A DNA stretch of 64,000 nucleotides from Planctomycetota bacterium (lineage in GTDB: Bacteria; Planctomycetota; Planctomycetia; Gemmatales; HRBIN36): assembly GCA_014584395.1 (NCBI GenBank), contig JACTMY010000010.1, positions 186,001 through 250,000 of the forward strand, given 5' to 3'. The notes beneath the pieces are model-generated. The model did not search any database. It worked only from the letters and a program-made list of their open reading frames with translations, and had not been told where the DNA came from. A program made the position numbers and the translations under genes. Below are positions 29,762 to 38,706 of this stretch, one piece after another (the first letter of the stretch is position 1; every line of letters starts with the position of its first letter).

Positions 29762-31224
29762 TCAACCAGCGTGCGCATCCAGCCGGCCGCTTTGTGCAGC
29801 GTTTCCTCGTATTCCTGTTCCGGATCGGAGTCGGCCACGATGCCTCCCCCCACGGGAAACTGGCCATGGCCGGCATGGCATGTCAAGGTGCGAATCAGGA
29901 TGTTGGTGTCCATGGCGCCGGAGAAACTCCAGTATCCCATAGAACCACAATAGGGGCCTCGCACCGTCGGCTCCAATTCAGCAATGATCTCCATGGCTCG
30001 AACCTTGGGAGCACCGGTCACCGATCCCCCCGGAAAGGCCAACTTGAATGCTTCGAACGGCGACCGCCCCGCAAGAAGTCGGCCTTTCACCACCGAAACC
30101 AGGTGATGCACCGTGGGATAACTTTCCACCTGACACAGCGCCGTCACCTCAATCGAACCATATCGGCAACTGCGGCCCAAATCATTCCGCAGCAAATCAA
30201 CGATCATGACGTTCTCGGCGCGATCCTTCGACGATTGTGCCAATTCTCTGATGCGGAGTTGATCCTCGTCGGCGTTCGCGGCTCGCGACCGGGTGCCCTT
30301 GATCGGTCGCGTTTCAAGTTCACCTTCCGCCGACAATTTGAGAAACCGTTCCGGCGAAGCGCTGATGACGGCCACGTCCCCAGACTGCATCAAGCCGCCA
30401 AACGTGGATGGATTCCGCTCACGCATGGTTTGATACAGGGTCATGGGGTCGGCCGGTAGCGGCATGTCCAGCCGCTGCGCCAGATTGACCTGAAAACAAT
30501 CGCCTGCCCGAATGTACGCCAACGCCCGCTCGATGGTTTTCAGATATTTCTCGCGGCTAAAATTGCTCGTCAAGCTCGGTGCATGAGGAATGGGGTATGA
30601 GGGATAAGCGGGTCCTCGAGCGGGCTTGCTTCGCTGAGGATATGGCCTTGATTGTGGGGATTCCCTGATCCATTGTTGGACTTGTTCGATGCGCTCCCAG
30701 GCCCTCTTTTCACGAGCCAAGGGATCCGTTTCAGGCCAACCCGTGGCGATGAGCCATTGGCGGTTTTGCACATGGTCGAATCCGATCACCCAATCGTACA
30801 AACCAAGGCAGTAGTCCGGGAGTCGAGCGTCATCCCATGCCGGAAAGGGGATGGCTTCCAAGGAATGCGCCATTTCATAACCGATCCATCCTGCCAAGCC
30901 GCCTTGAAAGGGCGGAAGATCGGGGTGATGATGGAGCGGGTATTGACGCAAGGCGTCGACCCACTCGGCCCAACCAGGATAGGAAATCGCCGTGGCGCCG
31001 GCCTTTCGTGGAATGCGTCCGATCCATGAACGGAGCGGGTCAGCCGAGACAAAGGAATAGCGACCGAGTTCGGGATGCCGCAACGTGCTCTCCAACAAGA
31101 GGGCATGGTCCCGATGGGCCACGCGCTGATAGACATCCCAAGGTTGGAACGGCAGGTGAAGTTCCAAAGCCCACGGTTCGCCCAAGGGATTGGCTGTCTT
31201 TTCGTGTTGAAGGGACATGAGCAT
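29758..31224 (-). CDS. pabB: Aminodeoxychorismate synthase component I
   Basis: Chorismate-binding fold: YIRAGDCFQVNLAQRL; PIKGTRSR (PabB-type PIKGT rather than TrpE-type PIAGT); NVMIVDLLRNDLGRSC; FPGGSVTGAPKVRAMEIIAELEPTVRGPYCGSMGY. Confidence 0.92.
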   Translation of the reverse strand: MLMSLQHEKTANPLGEPWALELHLPFQPWDVYQRVAHRDHALLLESTLRHPELGRYSFVSADPLRSWIGRIPRKAGATAISYPGWAEWVDALRQYPLHHHPDLPPFQGGLAGWIGYEMAHSLEAIPFPAWDDARLPDYCLGLYDWVIGFDHVQNRQWLIATGWPETDPLAREKRAWERIEQVQQWIRESPQSRPYPQRSKPARGPAYPSYPIPHAPSLTSNFSREKYLKTIERALAYIRAGDCFQVNLAQRLDMPLPADPMTLYQTMRERNPSTFGGLMQSGDVAVISASPERFLKLSAEGELETRPIKGTRSRAANADEDQLRIRELAQSSKDRAENVMIVDLLRNDLGRSCRYGSIEVTALCQVESYPTVHHLVSVVKGRLLAGRSPFEAFKLAFPGGSVTGAPKVRAMEIIAELEPTVRGPYCGSMGYWSFSGAMDTNILIRTLTCHAGHGQFPVGGGIVADSDPEQEYEETLHKAAGWMRTLVE

Positions 31225-31454
31225 AAGAACTCATTGTAGCAGTTCAACGACCCCGTTCATCCTGTCGAACCATCCGCTTCTCAGGAATCGCTTCGGCCTC
31301 CCAACCGCCATGACAGCGCATCGTTTGCAAATCATCCCCATCCTCAGGATGCTTCCATGATGACCATGCGTCAAAATTTATGGCAACTTTCTTGTCCCCA
31401 AGGTGCAACGATCATGTTAAGATAATGTAAATTCACTGCCCGTTGGAATGCGCT

Positions 31455-32792
31455 ATGAGCCAAAAGGCCCCCGCGATTAAAACTCCCATCCCTGGTTACG
31501 ACTTGAAAGAATACGTCGCCATGACCGACGTTGGGGTGCGTCGCAGCCATAATCAAGATGCCTATGGCATGTTGACGGCCACCACCGAAGACGTTTGGCG
31601 CGAACGGGGCCACGTCTTTCTGGTCGCCGATGGCATGGGCGCTCACGCGGTGGGCGAAATGGCCAGCGATCTGGCCTCGGACTTGATCCTGCATACCTAC
31701 CAAAAACATGCCAACCTGGGCCCGGTGGCCGCCTTGCGCCGCGCTTTTCAGGAAGCCAACACGAAAATCCATCAACGCGGCCAACAGAACCGCGAATTTC
31801 AAGGCATGGGCACGACCAGCACGGCCGTTATTTTGCGGTCTGAAGGCGCCTGGATCGGCCACGTCGGCGATAGCCGCGCATATCGCATCCGTGGGAATCA
31901 GGTCGAACAAATCAGCTTTGACCACAGCCTGCAATGGGAATTGGCGCGCCGGCAGCAGGTCTCTCCCGATCGCATTGCCGGTGTTCCCAGCAATGTGATC
32001 GTCCGCTCCCTAGGCCCCGAAGCCAACGTGCAAGTGGACATCGAGGGTCCCCATCCGGTCCTGCCCGGCGATATCTACGTTTTGTGCAGCGATGGCTTGA
32101 GCAACCAGTTGACCGATCAGGAGTTGGGGGCGGCCTTCACCCATTTGCCGCTGGCCGAAGCGTGCAAATTCCTGATCGATTTGGCCAATCTGCGCGGCGG
32201 CCCCGATAACATCACAGTGGTCTCCGTCCGGCTCGAGGGAGAAGCCCCAAAGGCGGGCCTTTCGGGCACGCAAAAACTGATCCGTCCTCCAAAAAGCCCG
32301 ATCTCTTTCAAGAAATTACCCTGGCCTTCGATCGCCGTGGGTTCGGGCATTTTGTTGTCCATCTTGGCGCTGTTCTTGGTCATCAGTGAATGGCGCTGGC
32401 CGGCCATCTTCATCTTCTGCCTGGCCGCCGGCATCCTGGTCACGGGCATTATCGGCCTCGTGGGCAACTATCGCCGCGAATTAAACTCCGACGGCGCCGA
32501 CGAAGAAACGTCCACGCCAGCCCAGATTTATCGCCAAGCCAGTTGCACCGTGGACGCCAGTTTGCTCGAAAGGATGATGCAAACCGAAAAAGGTTTGATC
32601 GAGCTGGCTCGTCAGAAAAATTGGCAGCTCAATTGGGATCAGCACAATAAACATCATTCTGCTTCGATTCTGGCCTTTCAAAAGGGCCAACTCGACTTGG
32701 CCTTCAAGGAACAGTGCCGAGCCATGGCCATCCTCCTGGACGTGCTTCGCGAACATCGCCAGCGAGACGAGCATTTCAAACCCAATTGGTAA
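31455..32792 (+). CDS. PP2C-family serine/threonine phosphatase with C-terminal TM helices
   Basis: TDVGVRRSHNQDAYGM; VFLVADGMGAHAVGEMAS; WIGHVGDSRAYRIR; LCSDGLSNQLTDQE; two hydrophobic helices after the catalytic domain. Confidence 0.92.
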   Translation: MSQKAPAIKTPIPGYDLKEYVAMTDVGVRRSHNQDAYGMLTATTEDVWRERGHVFLVADGMGAHAVGEMASDLASDLILHTYQKHANLGPVAALRRAFQEANTKIHQRGQQNREFQGMGTTSTAVILRSEGAWIGHVGDSRAYRIRGNQVEQISFDHSLQWELARRQQVSPDRIAGVPSNVIVRSLGPEANVQVDIEGPHPVLPGDIYVLCSDGLSNQLTDQELGAAFTHLPLAEACKFLIDLANLRGGPDNITVVSVRLEGEAPKAGLSGTQKLIRPPKSPISFKKLPWPSIAVGSGILLSILALFLVISEWRWPAIFIFCLAAGILVTGIIGLVGNYRRELNSDGADEETSTPAQIYRQASCTVDASLLERMMQTEKGLIELARQKNWQLNWDQHNKHHSASILAFQKGQLDLAFKEQCRAMAILLDVLREHRQRDEHFKPNW

Positions 32793-33005
32793 ACCCACTT
32801 CGCCAACGTTGCAACAAGGTAATCTTTCAAGGGGCTGATACCGCAATCTCAGAACGTCATGGGACCATCTTTTTCCGTAAGACCGCCCCCTTGCCGTCGA
32901 CTCGCTTTTTCTTGATACTTACAGTTACCGTTCACTCGAAAATTTGAAAGCTTGCCCCTTCCTGTGAAGGAGCAAGACCTTGTTTTTTGTTCTTCATGGT
33001 GCCGC

Positions 33006-33647
33006 ATGTCCGAGAATTTGAAAACGATCAACGCCACGCCAAGAAAAACCCATGGCACGCAAAAAGCCGTCCAACTGCGCCGCCAGGGCTTGGTCCCCGC
33101 GATTGTCTACGGCCACAAGGAAGCCGTGGTCAGCATCAGCATCTCCGTGGATGACATGAAACGCGTCATTCGCCAGGGCAGCCGGATCATCGACGTCGCC
33201 ATTGACGGCAAGCCGGAGAAATGCCTCGTGCAGGAAGTGCAATGGGATGTGTTCGGCAAGGACTTTCTCCACGTGGATTTCAAGCGCATCAGCGCGGACG
33301 AAAAGGTCCAAGTGACCGTGGCGATCCAACTCCGCGGCACTGCCAAGGGGCAAGCCGAGGGCGGCGTCGTCAACATGCAGTTGCACGACCTGGAAGTGGA
33401 ATGCTTGGCCACCCAAATTCCAGATTCGATCCGCATTAACATTGCGGATTTGGACTTGGATCAGGCCATTCACATTCGCGAACTGAAGTTACCGGAAGGC
33501 GTCAAGGCGCTTGGCGATCCCGACGAAGTGGTCGTCAGTTGCGCCAAGCCGATGGAGGAAGAAGAAAAGCCGGCGGAGGCCATGGAAGGAGCCGTGGAAC
33601 CCGAAGTCATCACCGCCCGCAAACCCGCCGAGGAAGAAGCGGAATAA
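33006..33647 (+). CDS. rplY: Ribosomal protein bL25 / general stress protein Ctc
   Basis: RKTHGTQKAVQLRRQGLVPAIVYGHKEAVVSISI; VQWDVFGKDFLHVDFKRI; C-terminal acidic tail. Confidence 0.92.
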   Translation: MSENLKTINATPRKTHGTQKAVQLRRQGLVPAIVYGHKEAVVSISISVDDMKRVIRQGSRIIDVAIDGKPEKCLVQEVQWDVFGKDFLHVDFKRISADEKVQVTVAIQLRGTAKGQAEGGVVNMQLHDLEVECLATQIPDSIRINIADLDLDQAIHIRELKLPEGVKALGDPDEVVVSCAKPMEEEEKPAEAMEGAVEPEVITARKPAEEEAE

Positions 33648-33806
33648 CATTCGAGCGTGCTTTCTCCCAGGCCTGTGTTCCAGTTGGACCCGCCGTGGAA
33701 AGCACAAGAGGGAGTGCATCAATAGACCGACAAGGCCGCGGCTCGTCAGGCGTTCCGCCTACCGGACCCATGGCCTTGTCCGTTGCTTTAACAGGTAACC
33801 CGCGCG

Positions 33807-34403
33807 ATGAAACTGGTCGTGGGACTCGGCAATCCCGGCCATGTTTATGCCGGCACCCGACATAACGTCGGCTTCATGGTTTTGGATTACCTGAGCCAGC
33901 ATCCCAACGTGGGGAGTTGGCATGATCGTTTCGACGCCGAGGTGGCCGAGGGGATGGAAGCCGGCGGCAAGGTGCTTTATGCCAAGCCGCAGACCTTCAT
34001 GAACCTGAGCGGCCGCAGCGTCAGACAGGCCATGGATTTTTATAAGATCGAGTTGCCGGATGTGTTGATCGTTTGCGATGACATCCATCTCCCTTTGGGC
34101 AAATTAAGGGTTCGGGCCAGAGGGTCGCCAGGCGGTCACAATGGACTGAAGGATATTGAAAGGCACCTGGGCACACAGGACTATGCTCGCCTGCGGATCG
34201 GTATCGGCGCTCCCACCGGCGAGAAACCCCTGGTCGACTATGTGTTGAGCCGCTTTCGACCGGGAGAGAAGGAAACGTTGGAAAACACGATCGCCCAGGC
34301 AGCCCAAGCAGTCTTGCTTTGGCTTCGAGATGGAATCAACGTTTGCATGAATCGGATTAACGCGGATGAATCGAAGAAACCCAAACCCCGAGACGACGCT
34401 TAG
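33807..34403 (+). CDS. pth: Peptidyl-tRNA hydrolase
   Basis: MKLVVGLGNPGHVYAGTRHNVGFMVLD; YAKPQTFMNLSGRSV; CDDIHLPLGKLRVRARGSPGGHNGLKDIERHLGTQDYARLRIGIG. Confidence 0.96.
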   Translation: MKLVVGLGNPGHVYAGTRHNVGFMVLDYLSQHPNVGSWHDRFDAEVAEGMEAGGKVLYAKPQTFMNLSGRSVRQAMDFYKIELPDVLIVCDDIHLPLGKLRVRARGSPGGHNGLKDIERHLGTQDYARLRIGIGAPTGEKPLVDYVLSRFRPGEKETLENTIAQAAQAVLLWLRDGINVCMNRINADESKKPKPRDDA

Positions 34404-34477
34404 CGCGCTGCTTCCCGCCCTGGGGCGGGAGTTCGCCTATGCCCCACTCACGTCGTCCGTGACGAAGGAGAGCTGCC

Positions 34478-34885
34478 TTGCCCGCCAATGTTTATGAATG
34501 CATGTTTTTGCTCGACAGCGCCCGCTACAACGCCGATGCCAATGGCGTCGTGTCTGGCATCCACGCCATGTTCGAAAAGCACAAGGGTGAAATTCTCATC
34601 AGCCGCCCTTGGGATGAGCGCCGGTTAATGTACTCGGTTGCTGGTCAAAAGAAAGGCACCTACTACCTCATCTACGTCAAGATCGAGGGCCGAGCCTTTG
34701 AACAGATCGGCAACGATTTCAGCCTATATGATCCCATCCTGCGCCACTTGATCATCAAGATCCACCCGAAATTGGTCGACGCCATGCTCAACGTGGCTCG
34801 AGATGAACACGCCGCCATCGCCCTGCATGCCCCGGGATTGTCCGAGGAAGTCGAAGGCGTCCCCGTCGCGGTGGACAAGGACTAA
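34478..34885 (+). CDS. rpsF: Ribosomal protein bS6 (TTG start)
   Basis: ANVYECMFLLDSARYNADANG...RRLMYSVAGQKKGTYYLIYVKIEGRAFEQIGNDFSLYDPILRHLIIKI; position next to ssb. Confidence 0.9.
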   Translation: MPANVYECMFLLDSARYNADANGVVSGIHAMFEKHKGEILISRPWDERRLMYSVAGQKKGTYYLIYVKIEGRAFEQIGNDFSLYDPILRHLIIKIHPKLVDAMLNVARDEHAAIALHAPGLSEEVEGVPVAVDKD

Positions 34886-35007
34886 CCGCTCCAGGAAGAC
34901 TTGGCCTCGACCTGGATTTTTGTCTAGGCATACCGCCTTGGAGCCGTGTATATTCAAACTCGTGGATATTCGTTCCCTAGTCGCCGCAATGCGGCAAGTT
35001 GGACGCC

Positions 35008-35484
35008 ATGGCGAATCTCAACCGAGTCATGCTTATCGGCCGCCTGACCCGCGACCCCGAAGTCCGCGTGTTCTCCAACGGCGGTAAAGTGGCCAAGTTT
35101 GGCTTTGCGGTCAACAATCGCAAAAAAAACATTCAATCAGGTCAATGGGAAGACGAACCGGTCTTCCTGGATTGCGAAGTTTTCAATCGCGGCGAAGGCG
35201 GCCGCAAAGCGGACCTGGCCGAACAGTATCTGGCCAAGGGACGACAAGTTTTCATCGATGGCCATCTGCGCATGGACCAATGGACCAGTCAAGACGGCCA
35301 AAAGCGCAGTAAACTCGTCATCGTTGTCGACGACTTCCAATTCCTCGAACCACGCGGCGAAGGCAGCGGCACCAGCTCGCGCTCGGGCAGTTCCAAGCCC
35401 GCCCCGGTTTATGAGGAAACGCCCGACGACGAGATGCCGGAATTCGGCAAACCCTCGTCGGCCGACAACGATATTCCCTTTTAA
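35008..35484 (+). CDS. ssb: Single-stranded DNA-binding protein
   Basis: MANLNRVMLIGRLTRDPEVRVFSNGGKVAKFGFAVNN; C-terminal acidic tip EFGKPSSADNDIPF. Confidence 0.95.
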   Translation: MANLNRVMLIGRLTRDPEVRVFSNGGKVAKFGFAVNNRKKNIQSGQWEDEPVFLDCEVFNRGEGGRKADLAEQYLAKGRQVFIDGHLRMDQWTSQDGQKRSKLVIVVDDFQFLEPRGEGSGTSSRSGSSKPAPVYEETPDDEMPEFGKPSSADNDIPF

Positions 35485-35510
35485 TCTCCCCCAGTACATC
35501 GGATCCAACC

Positions 35511-36083
35511 ATGACCGAAACGACCAAGAAAAAGAAACGCACGAAGGCAGCGGAGAAGGGCCCATCCGCCCTGCCCGCCAAAAAGGAACGCAAGCCGCCG
35601 ATCCCGCGCGGCCCGCATCTGGGCGTGCAATTGCTCCTCGTCGAAGACGTTGAGCATCTGGGCAAGGCCGGGGAAGTCGTCGAAGTCAAGCCGGGCTATG
35701 CCCGCAACTTCCTCCTGCCCCGAGGATTGGCTACGTTCGTCAATCCGCACAACCTCAAGCTGCTCGAGCTGCACAAAATCAAAGTGCGGAAGATGCGCGA
35801 GGCCAAGCTGGCCGATCTGCGGGCCTTGGCCGAGCAGTTGCAGCGCGTCACCGTGACCATCGAAGCTCACGCCAACGATCAGGGCCACCTCTTCGGCTCC
35901 GTTGGCGCGGTGGAAATCGCCAAGGCCCTCAAGGGCATGAACCTCAACGTCGACACCGAGATGATTCGCTTGGAAGGTCCAATCAAGGAATTGGCGCTCT
36001 ATGCCGTCAAGATTCATCTTGCTCCTGAAGTCGATTCGGAAGTCAAGGTGTTGGTCATCAGCCACTCGACGGAGAAAAAATAA
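35511..36083 (+). CDS. rplI: Ribosomal protein bL9 with basic N-terminal extension
   Basis: LGVQLLLVEDVEHLGKAGEVVEVKPGYARNFLLPRGLA after an N-terminal MTETTKKKKRTKAAEKGPSALPAKKERKPPIPRGPH extension. Confidence 0.94.
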   Translation: MTETTKKKKRTKAAEKGPSALPAKKERKPPIPRGPHLGVQLLLVEDVEHLGKAGEVVEVKPGYARNFLLPRGLATFVNPHNLKLLELHKIKVRKMREAKLADLRALAEQLQRVTVTIEAHANDQGHLFGSVGAVEIAKALKGMNLNVDTEMIRLEGPIKELALYAVKIHLAPEVDSEVKVLVISHSTEKK

Positions 36084-36338
36084 GCCGCGTTGACAAAGGT
36101 GAAAGGCGGGGAGTCCATTTTTCCTCGCCTTTCGACCTTGAAATTAGCAGGCGGAACAACTCGACAAGGGAAGATCAAGGACGTTTATCCTCATCCAAAA
36201 ATAATTTCAACTTCACGCTTGCAACGCGAAGGGGAAATGGCGAACATGGCGGTCGCTTTTCGTTTCACCGCGGAGTGAACGGGGTGTTCACTCCCAATGG
36301 ATTGAATCAGGATTACAGCTAGGATTGAAGGCGGAGCC

Positions 36339-37724
36339 ATGCCCACGGACACGGTGCCATTCCCGACGGCCTCCTTGCCGTCGTCGCGAACGTTACTTCC
36401 CCCGCAGAACATCGAAGCTGAGCGGAGCGTTCTTGGCAGCATCCTTAGGGACAATGCCATGATCCCCGACGTCCTGAATATCTTTCAGGACGACCATAAT
36501 TTCTACAAGGACGCCCACCGCAAAATCTTCGCGGCCATCAAGAACTTGTACGACAAAGGCTTCCCCGCCGACCTGGTGACTGTGGGCGAGGAATTGTCGC
36601 GTCTAGGGCAAGTCGAGGACATTGGCGGCTACGACTATCTCGCCGAGATTCTCGAAGACACCCCCACTTCGGCCAATGCGGAGTTTTACGCCCATATCGT
36701 CCGGGATAAGTCGATCCTCCGCAACCTCATCCACGCCGGCAACGAAATCGTCCGCGATTGCCAAAATCAAGTCGGTCCTGCCACGGAGCTATTGGAAACT
36801 GCCGAACGCAAAATCTTCGAAATCGCCGAGAGCGGCGTCGTCGGACAAACGTTTCCCATCACCGAGGCGATCAACCTGGCCTTCGATCGCCTGGACCAGC
36901 GCATCGAGCGCGATTCCGACAGCACGGTGAGCGGCCTGCCCACGGGCTATATCGATCTGGACCGCTTGACGGCAGGCCTTCAGGATTCGGAATTGATCAT
37001 CGTCGCAGCCCGGCCGAGCGTAGGTAAAACGGCCTTCACGCTCAATCTAGTCCGCAATCTTTCAGTCGTGGAGAACTTCCCCGTCTTTTACGTCAGTCTC
37101 GAACAGTCGCGGGTGGAATTGGCGGAGCGCTTGCTGGCCGCCGAAGCCCAAGTGGACAGCCATAAGCTGCGCATTGGCCGGATCAATGCAGACGACCATC
37201 AGCGGATCGTCGAGGCTGGCGGTGTCCTGCGCGAATCCAAGATCATCATCGACGACTCCCCCGGGCAAAACATGCTGCGGATTGCCGCCAATGCCCGCCG
37301 GCTCAAGCTGCGGCACCACATTCGCGCCGTTTTCGTCGATTACCTGCAATTGGTGGAGCCGGACCCGCGCATCGACAATCGGCAGGAACAAGTGGCCAAC
37401 ATTTCCCGGCGGCTCAAGTTCCTGGCCAAGGAATTGAAAATTCCGGTCATCGCCTGCGCTCAGTTGAATCGCGGCGTGGAAATGCGATCTGAAAACGAGC
37501 CCAAGCTCTCCGACTTGCGCGAGTCGGGCAGCATTGAGCAAGACGCGGATACCGTCATGATGCTGCACCGCCCCAAGGATAAAAACACGGGGCAAGACAT
37601 GGATGGCGTGCTCGAGATCATCATCGGCAAACAGCGCAACGGTCCCACGGGCCGTCTGGCCCTGACCCACATCAAACATTGCATGCGCTTTGAAAATTTT
37701 GCCGGGCAATGGCCGCTGCCGTAA
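36339..37724 (+). CDS. dnaB: Replicative DNA helicase
   Basis: PPQNIEAERSVLGSILRDN; DLDRLTAGLQDSELIIVAARPSVGKTAFTLNLVRN; FVDYLQLV; LSDLRESGSIEQDADTVMMLHR. Confidence 0.96.
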   Translation: MPTDTVPFPTASLPSSRTLLPPQNIEAERSVLGSILRDNAMIPDVLNIFQDDHNFYKDAHRKIFAAIKNLYDKGFPADLVTVGEELSRLGQVEDIGGYDYLAEILEDTPTSANAEFYAHIVRDKSILRNLIHAGNEIVRDCQNQVGPATELLETAERKIFEIAESGVVGQTFPITEAINLAFDRLDQRIERDSDSTVSGLPTGYIDLDRLTAGLQDSELIIVAARPSVGKTAFTLNLVRNLSVVENFPVFYVSLEQSRVELAERLLAAEAQVDSHKLRIGRINADDHQRIVEAGGVLRESKIIIDDSPGQNMLRIAANARRLKLRHHIRAVFVDYLQLVEPDPRIDNRQEQVANISRRLKFLAKELKIPVIACAQLNRGVEMRSENEPKLSDLRESGSIEQDADTVMMLHRPKDKNTGQDMDGVLEIIIGKQRNGPTGRLALTHIKHCMRFENFAGQWPLP

Positions 37725-37777
37725 GTTCCTAAGCGAAAGCTACCCGCCCTGGCGATGCCGCCGTGGACTGTTTGTGA

Positions 37778-38686
37778 TCATTGAAACCGAAAGGGGCGGT
37801 TGGGTTGTTGCTCGCTGGATTGATAAAGAGGCATGGCCTCGCTCAACCAGCCCTGCAGGTCGTTGGCCCGCGTCTCATGACTGGGGTGCGTGGAGGCAAA
37901 CGCCGGCACGCTGCTCCCCGATGACTGCTTCATCCTCTGCCAAAAGCGAATCGACTCGCGCGGATCATAGCCCGCATCCGCCATCAGCAGCATGCCCATG
38001 TGGTCCGCCTCGGATTCATGCTTTCGACTGAACGGCAACAACACGCCGTATCGCGATCCCGCTCCCAGAATGGCATAAAGCTGCCATTGTTGTTCCCGCT
38101 CCAGGTTCGAAAAGGATTGAGCCAGAGCCACTTGACCCAGTTGCGTCAATTGCTGATGGGCCATGCGTTCGGCGCCGTGATGCGCCAGGGCATGGGCGAT
38201 TTCGTGGCCCATGACGCACGCCAGGGCCGCTTCGTTTTGACAAACGGGTAGAATCCCCGTGTAGACAACTACTTTGCCGCCAGGCAAACAAAACGCATTC
38301 GCTTGCGGGTGGCGAACGACCCGAAATTCCCATGCAAACTGTTGCGGCTTCATGCGCATCGCTTCGAGCACCCTCGGCGACTGAGCGGATTGGGCGATCC
38401 GACGACCGATGTTTTCCACGACGTCGACGATCGGCCCCTGTCGCACGACGTCCGATTCACGCAGAATTTGCTGAAACGCTTGGGCCCCCAGAGCCGCCTC
38501 TTGATCAGGGGACAAGGCCACGATTTGCGATCGACCAAACGGCCCCTCCTGGCAACCACGCAGCATCATAAAGCCCGCCGCGATCAGGGCGAGCAACAAG
38601 GGTGCTAAGCGAAACCCAAGCGGCTGACGGGAATGAGAATGCCCCAATGACATGCTCGGCTCCTGTTTTCCGTAGGTGGCGATCAA
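37778..38686 (-). CDS. M48-family metalloprotease (secreted/lipoprotein-like)
   Basis: ACVMGHEIAHALAHHGAERMAHQQL (HExxH); RKHESEADHMGMLLMADAGYDP; N-terminal hydrophobic segment with MMLRGC. Confidence 0.92.
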   Translation of the reverse strand: MIATYGKQEPSMSLGHSHSRQPLGFRLAPLLLALIAAGFMMLRGCQEGPFGRSQIVALSPDQEAALGAQAFQQILRESDVVRQGPIVDVVENIGRRIAQSAQSPRVLEAMRMKPQQFAWEFRVVRHPQANAFCLPGGKVVVYTGILPVCQNEAALACVMGHEIAHALAHHGAERMAHQQLTQLGQVALAQSFSNLEREQQWQLYAILGAGSRYGVLLPFSRKHESEADHMGMLLMADAGYDPRESIRFWQRMKQSSGSSVPAFASTHPSHETRANDLQGWLSEAMPLYQSSEQQPNRPFRFQ

Positions 38687-38706
38687 GAATGGAAGAACCG
38701 TTCTTC

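Noticed and set aside
36090-36278. 62-aa ORF between rplI and dnaB
   Set aside because: Alternative start only, no family resemblance, and it covers a likely regulatory spacer; insufficient support.
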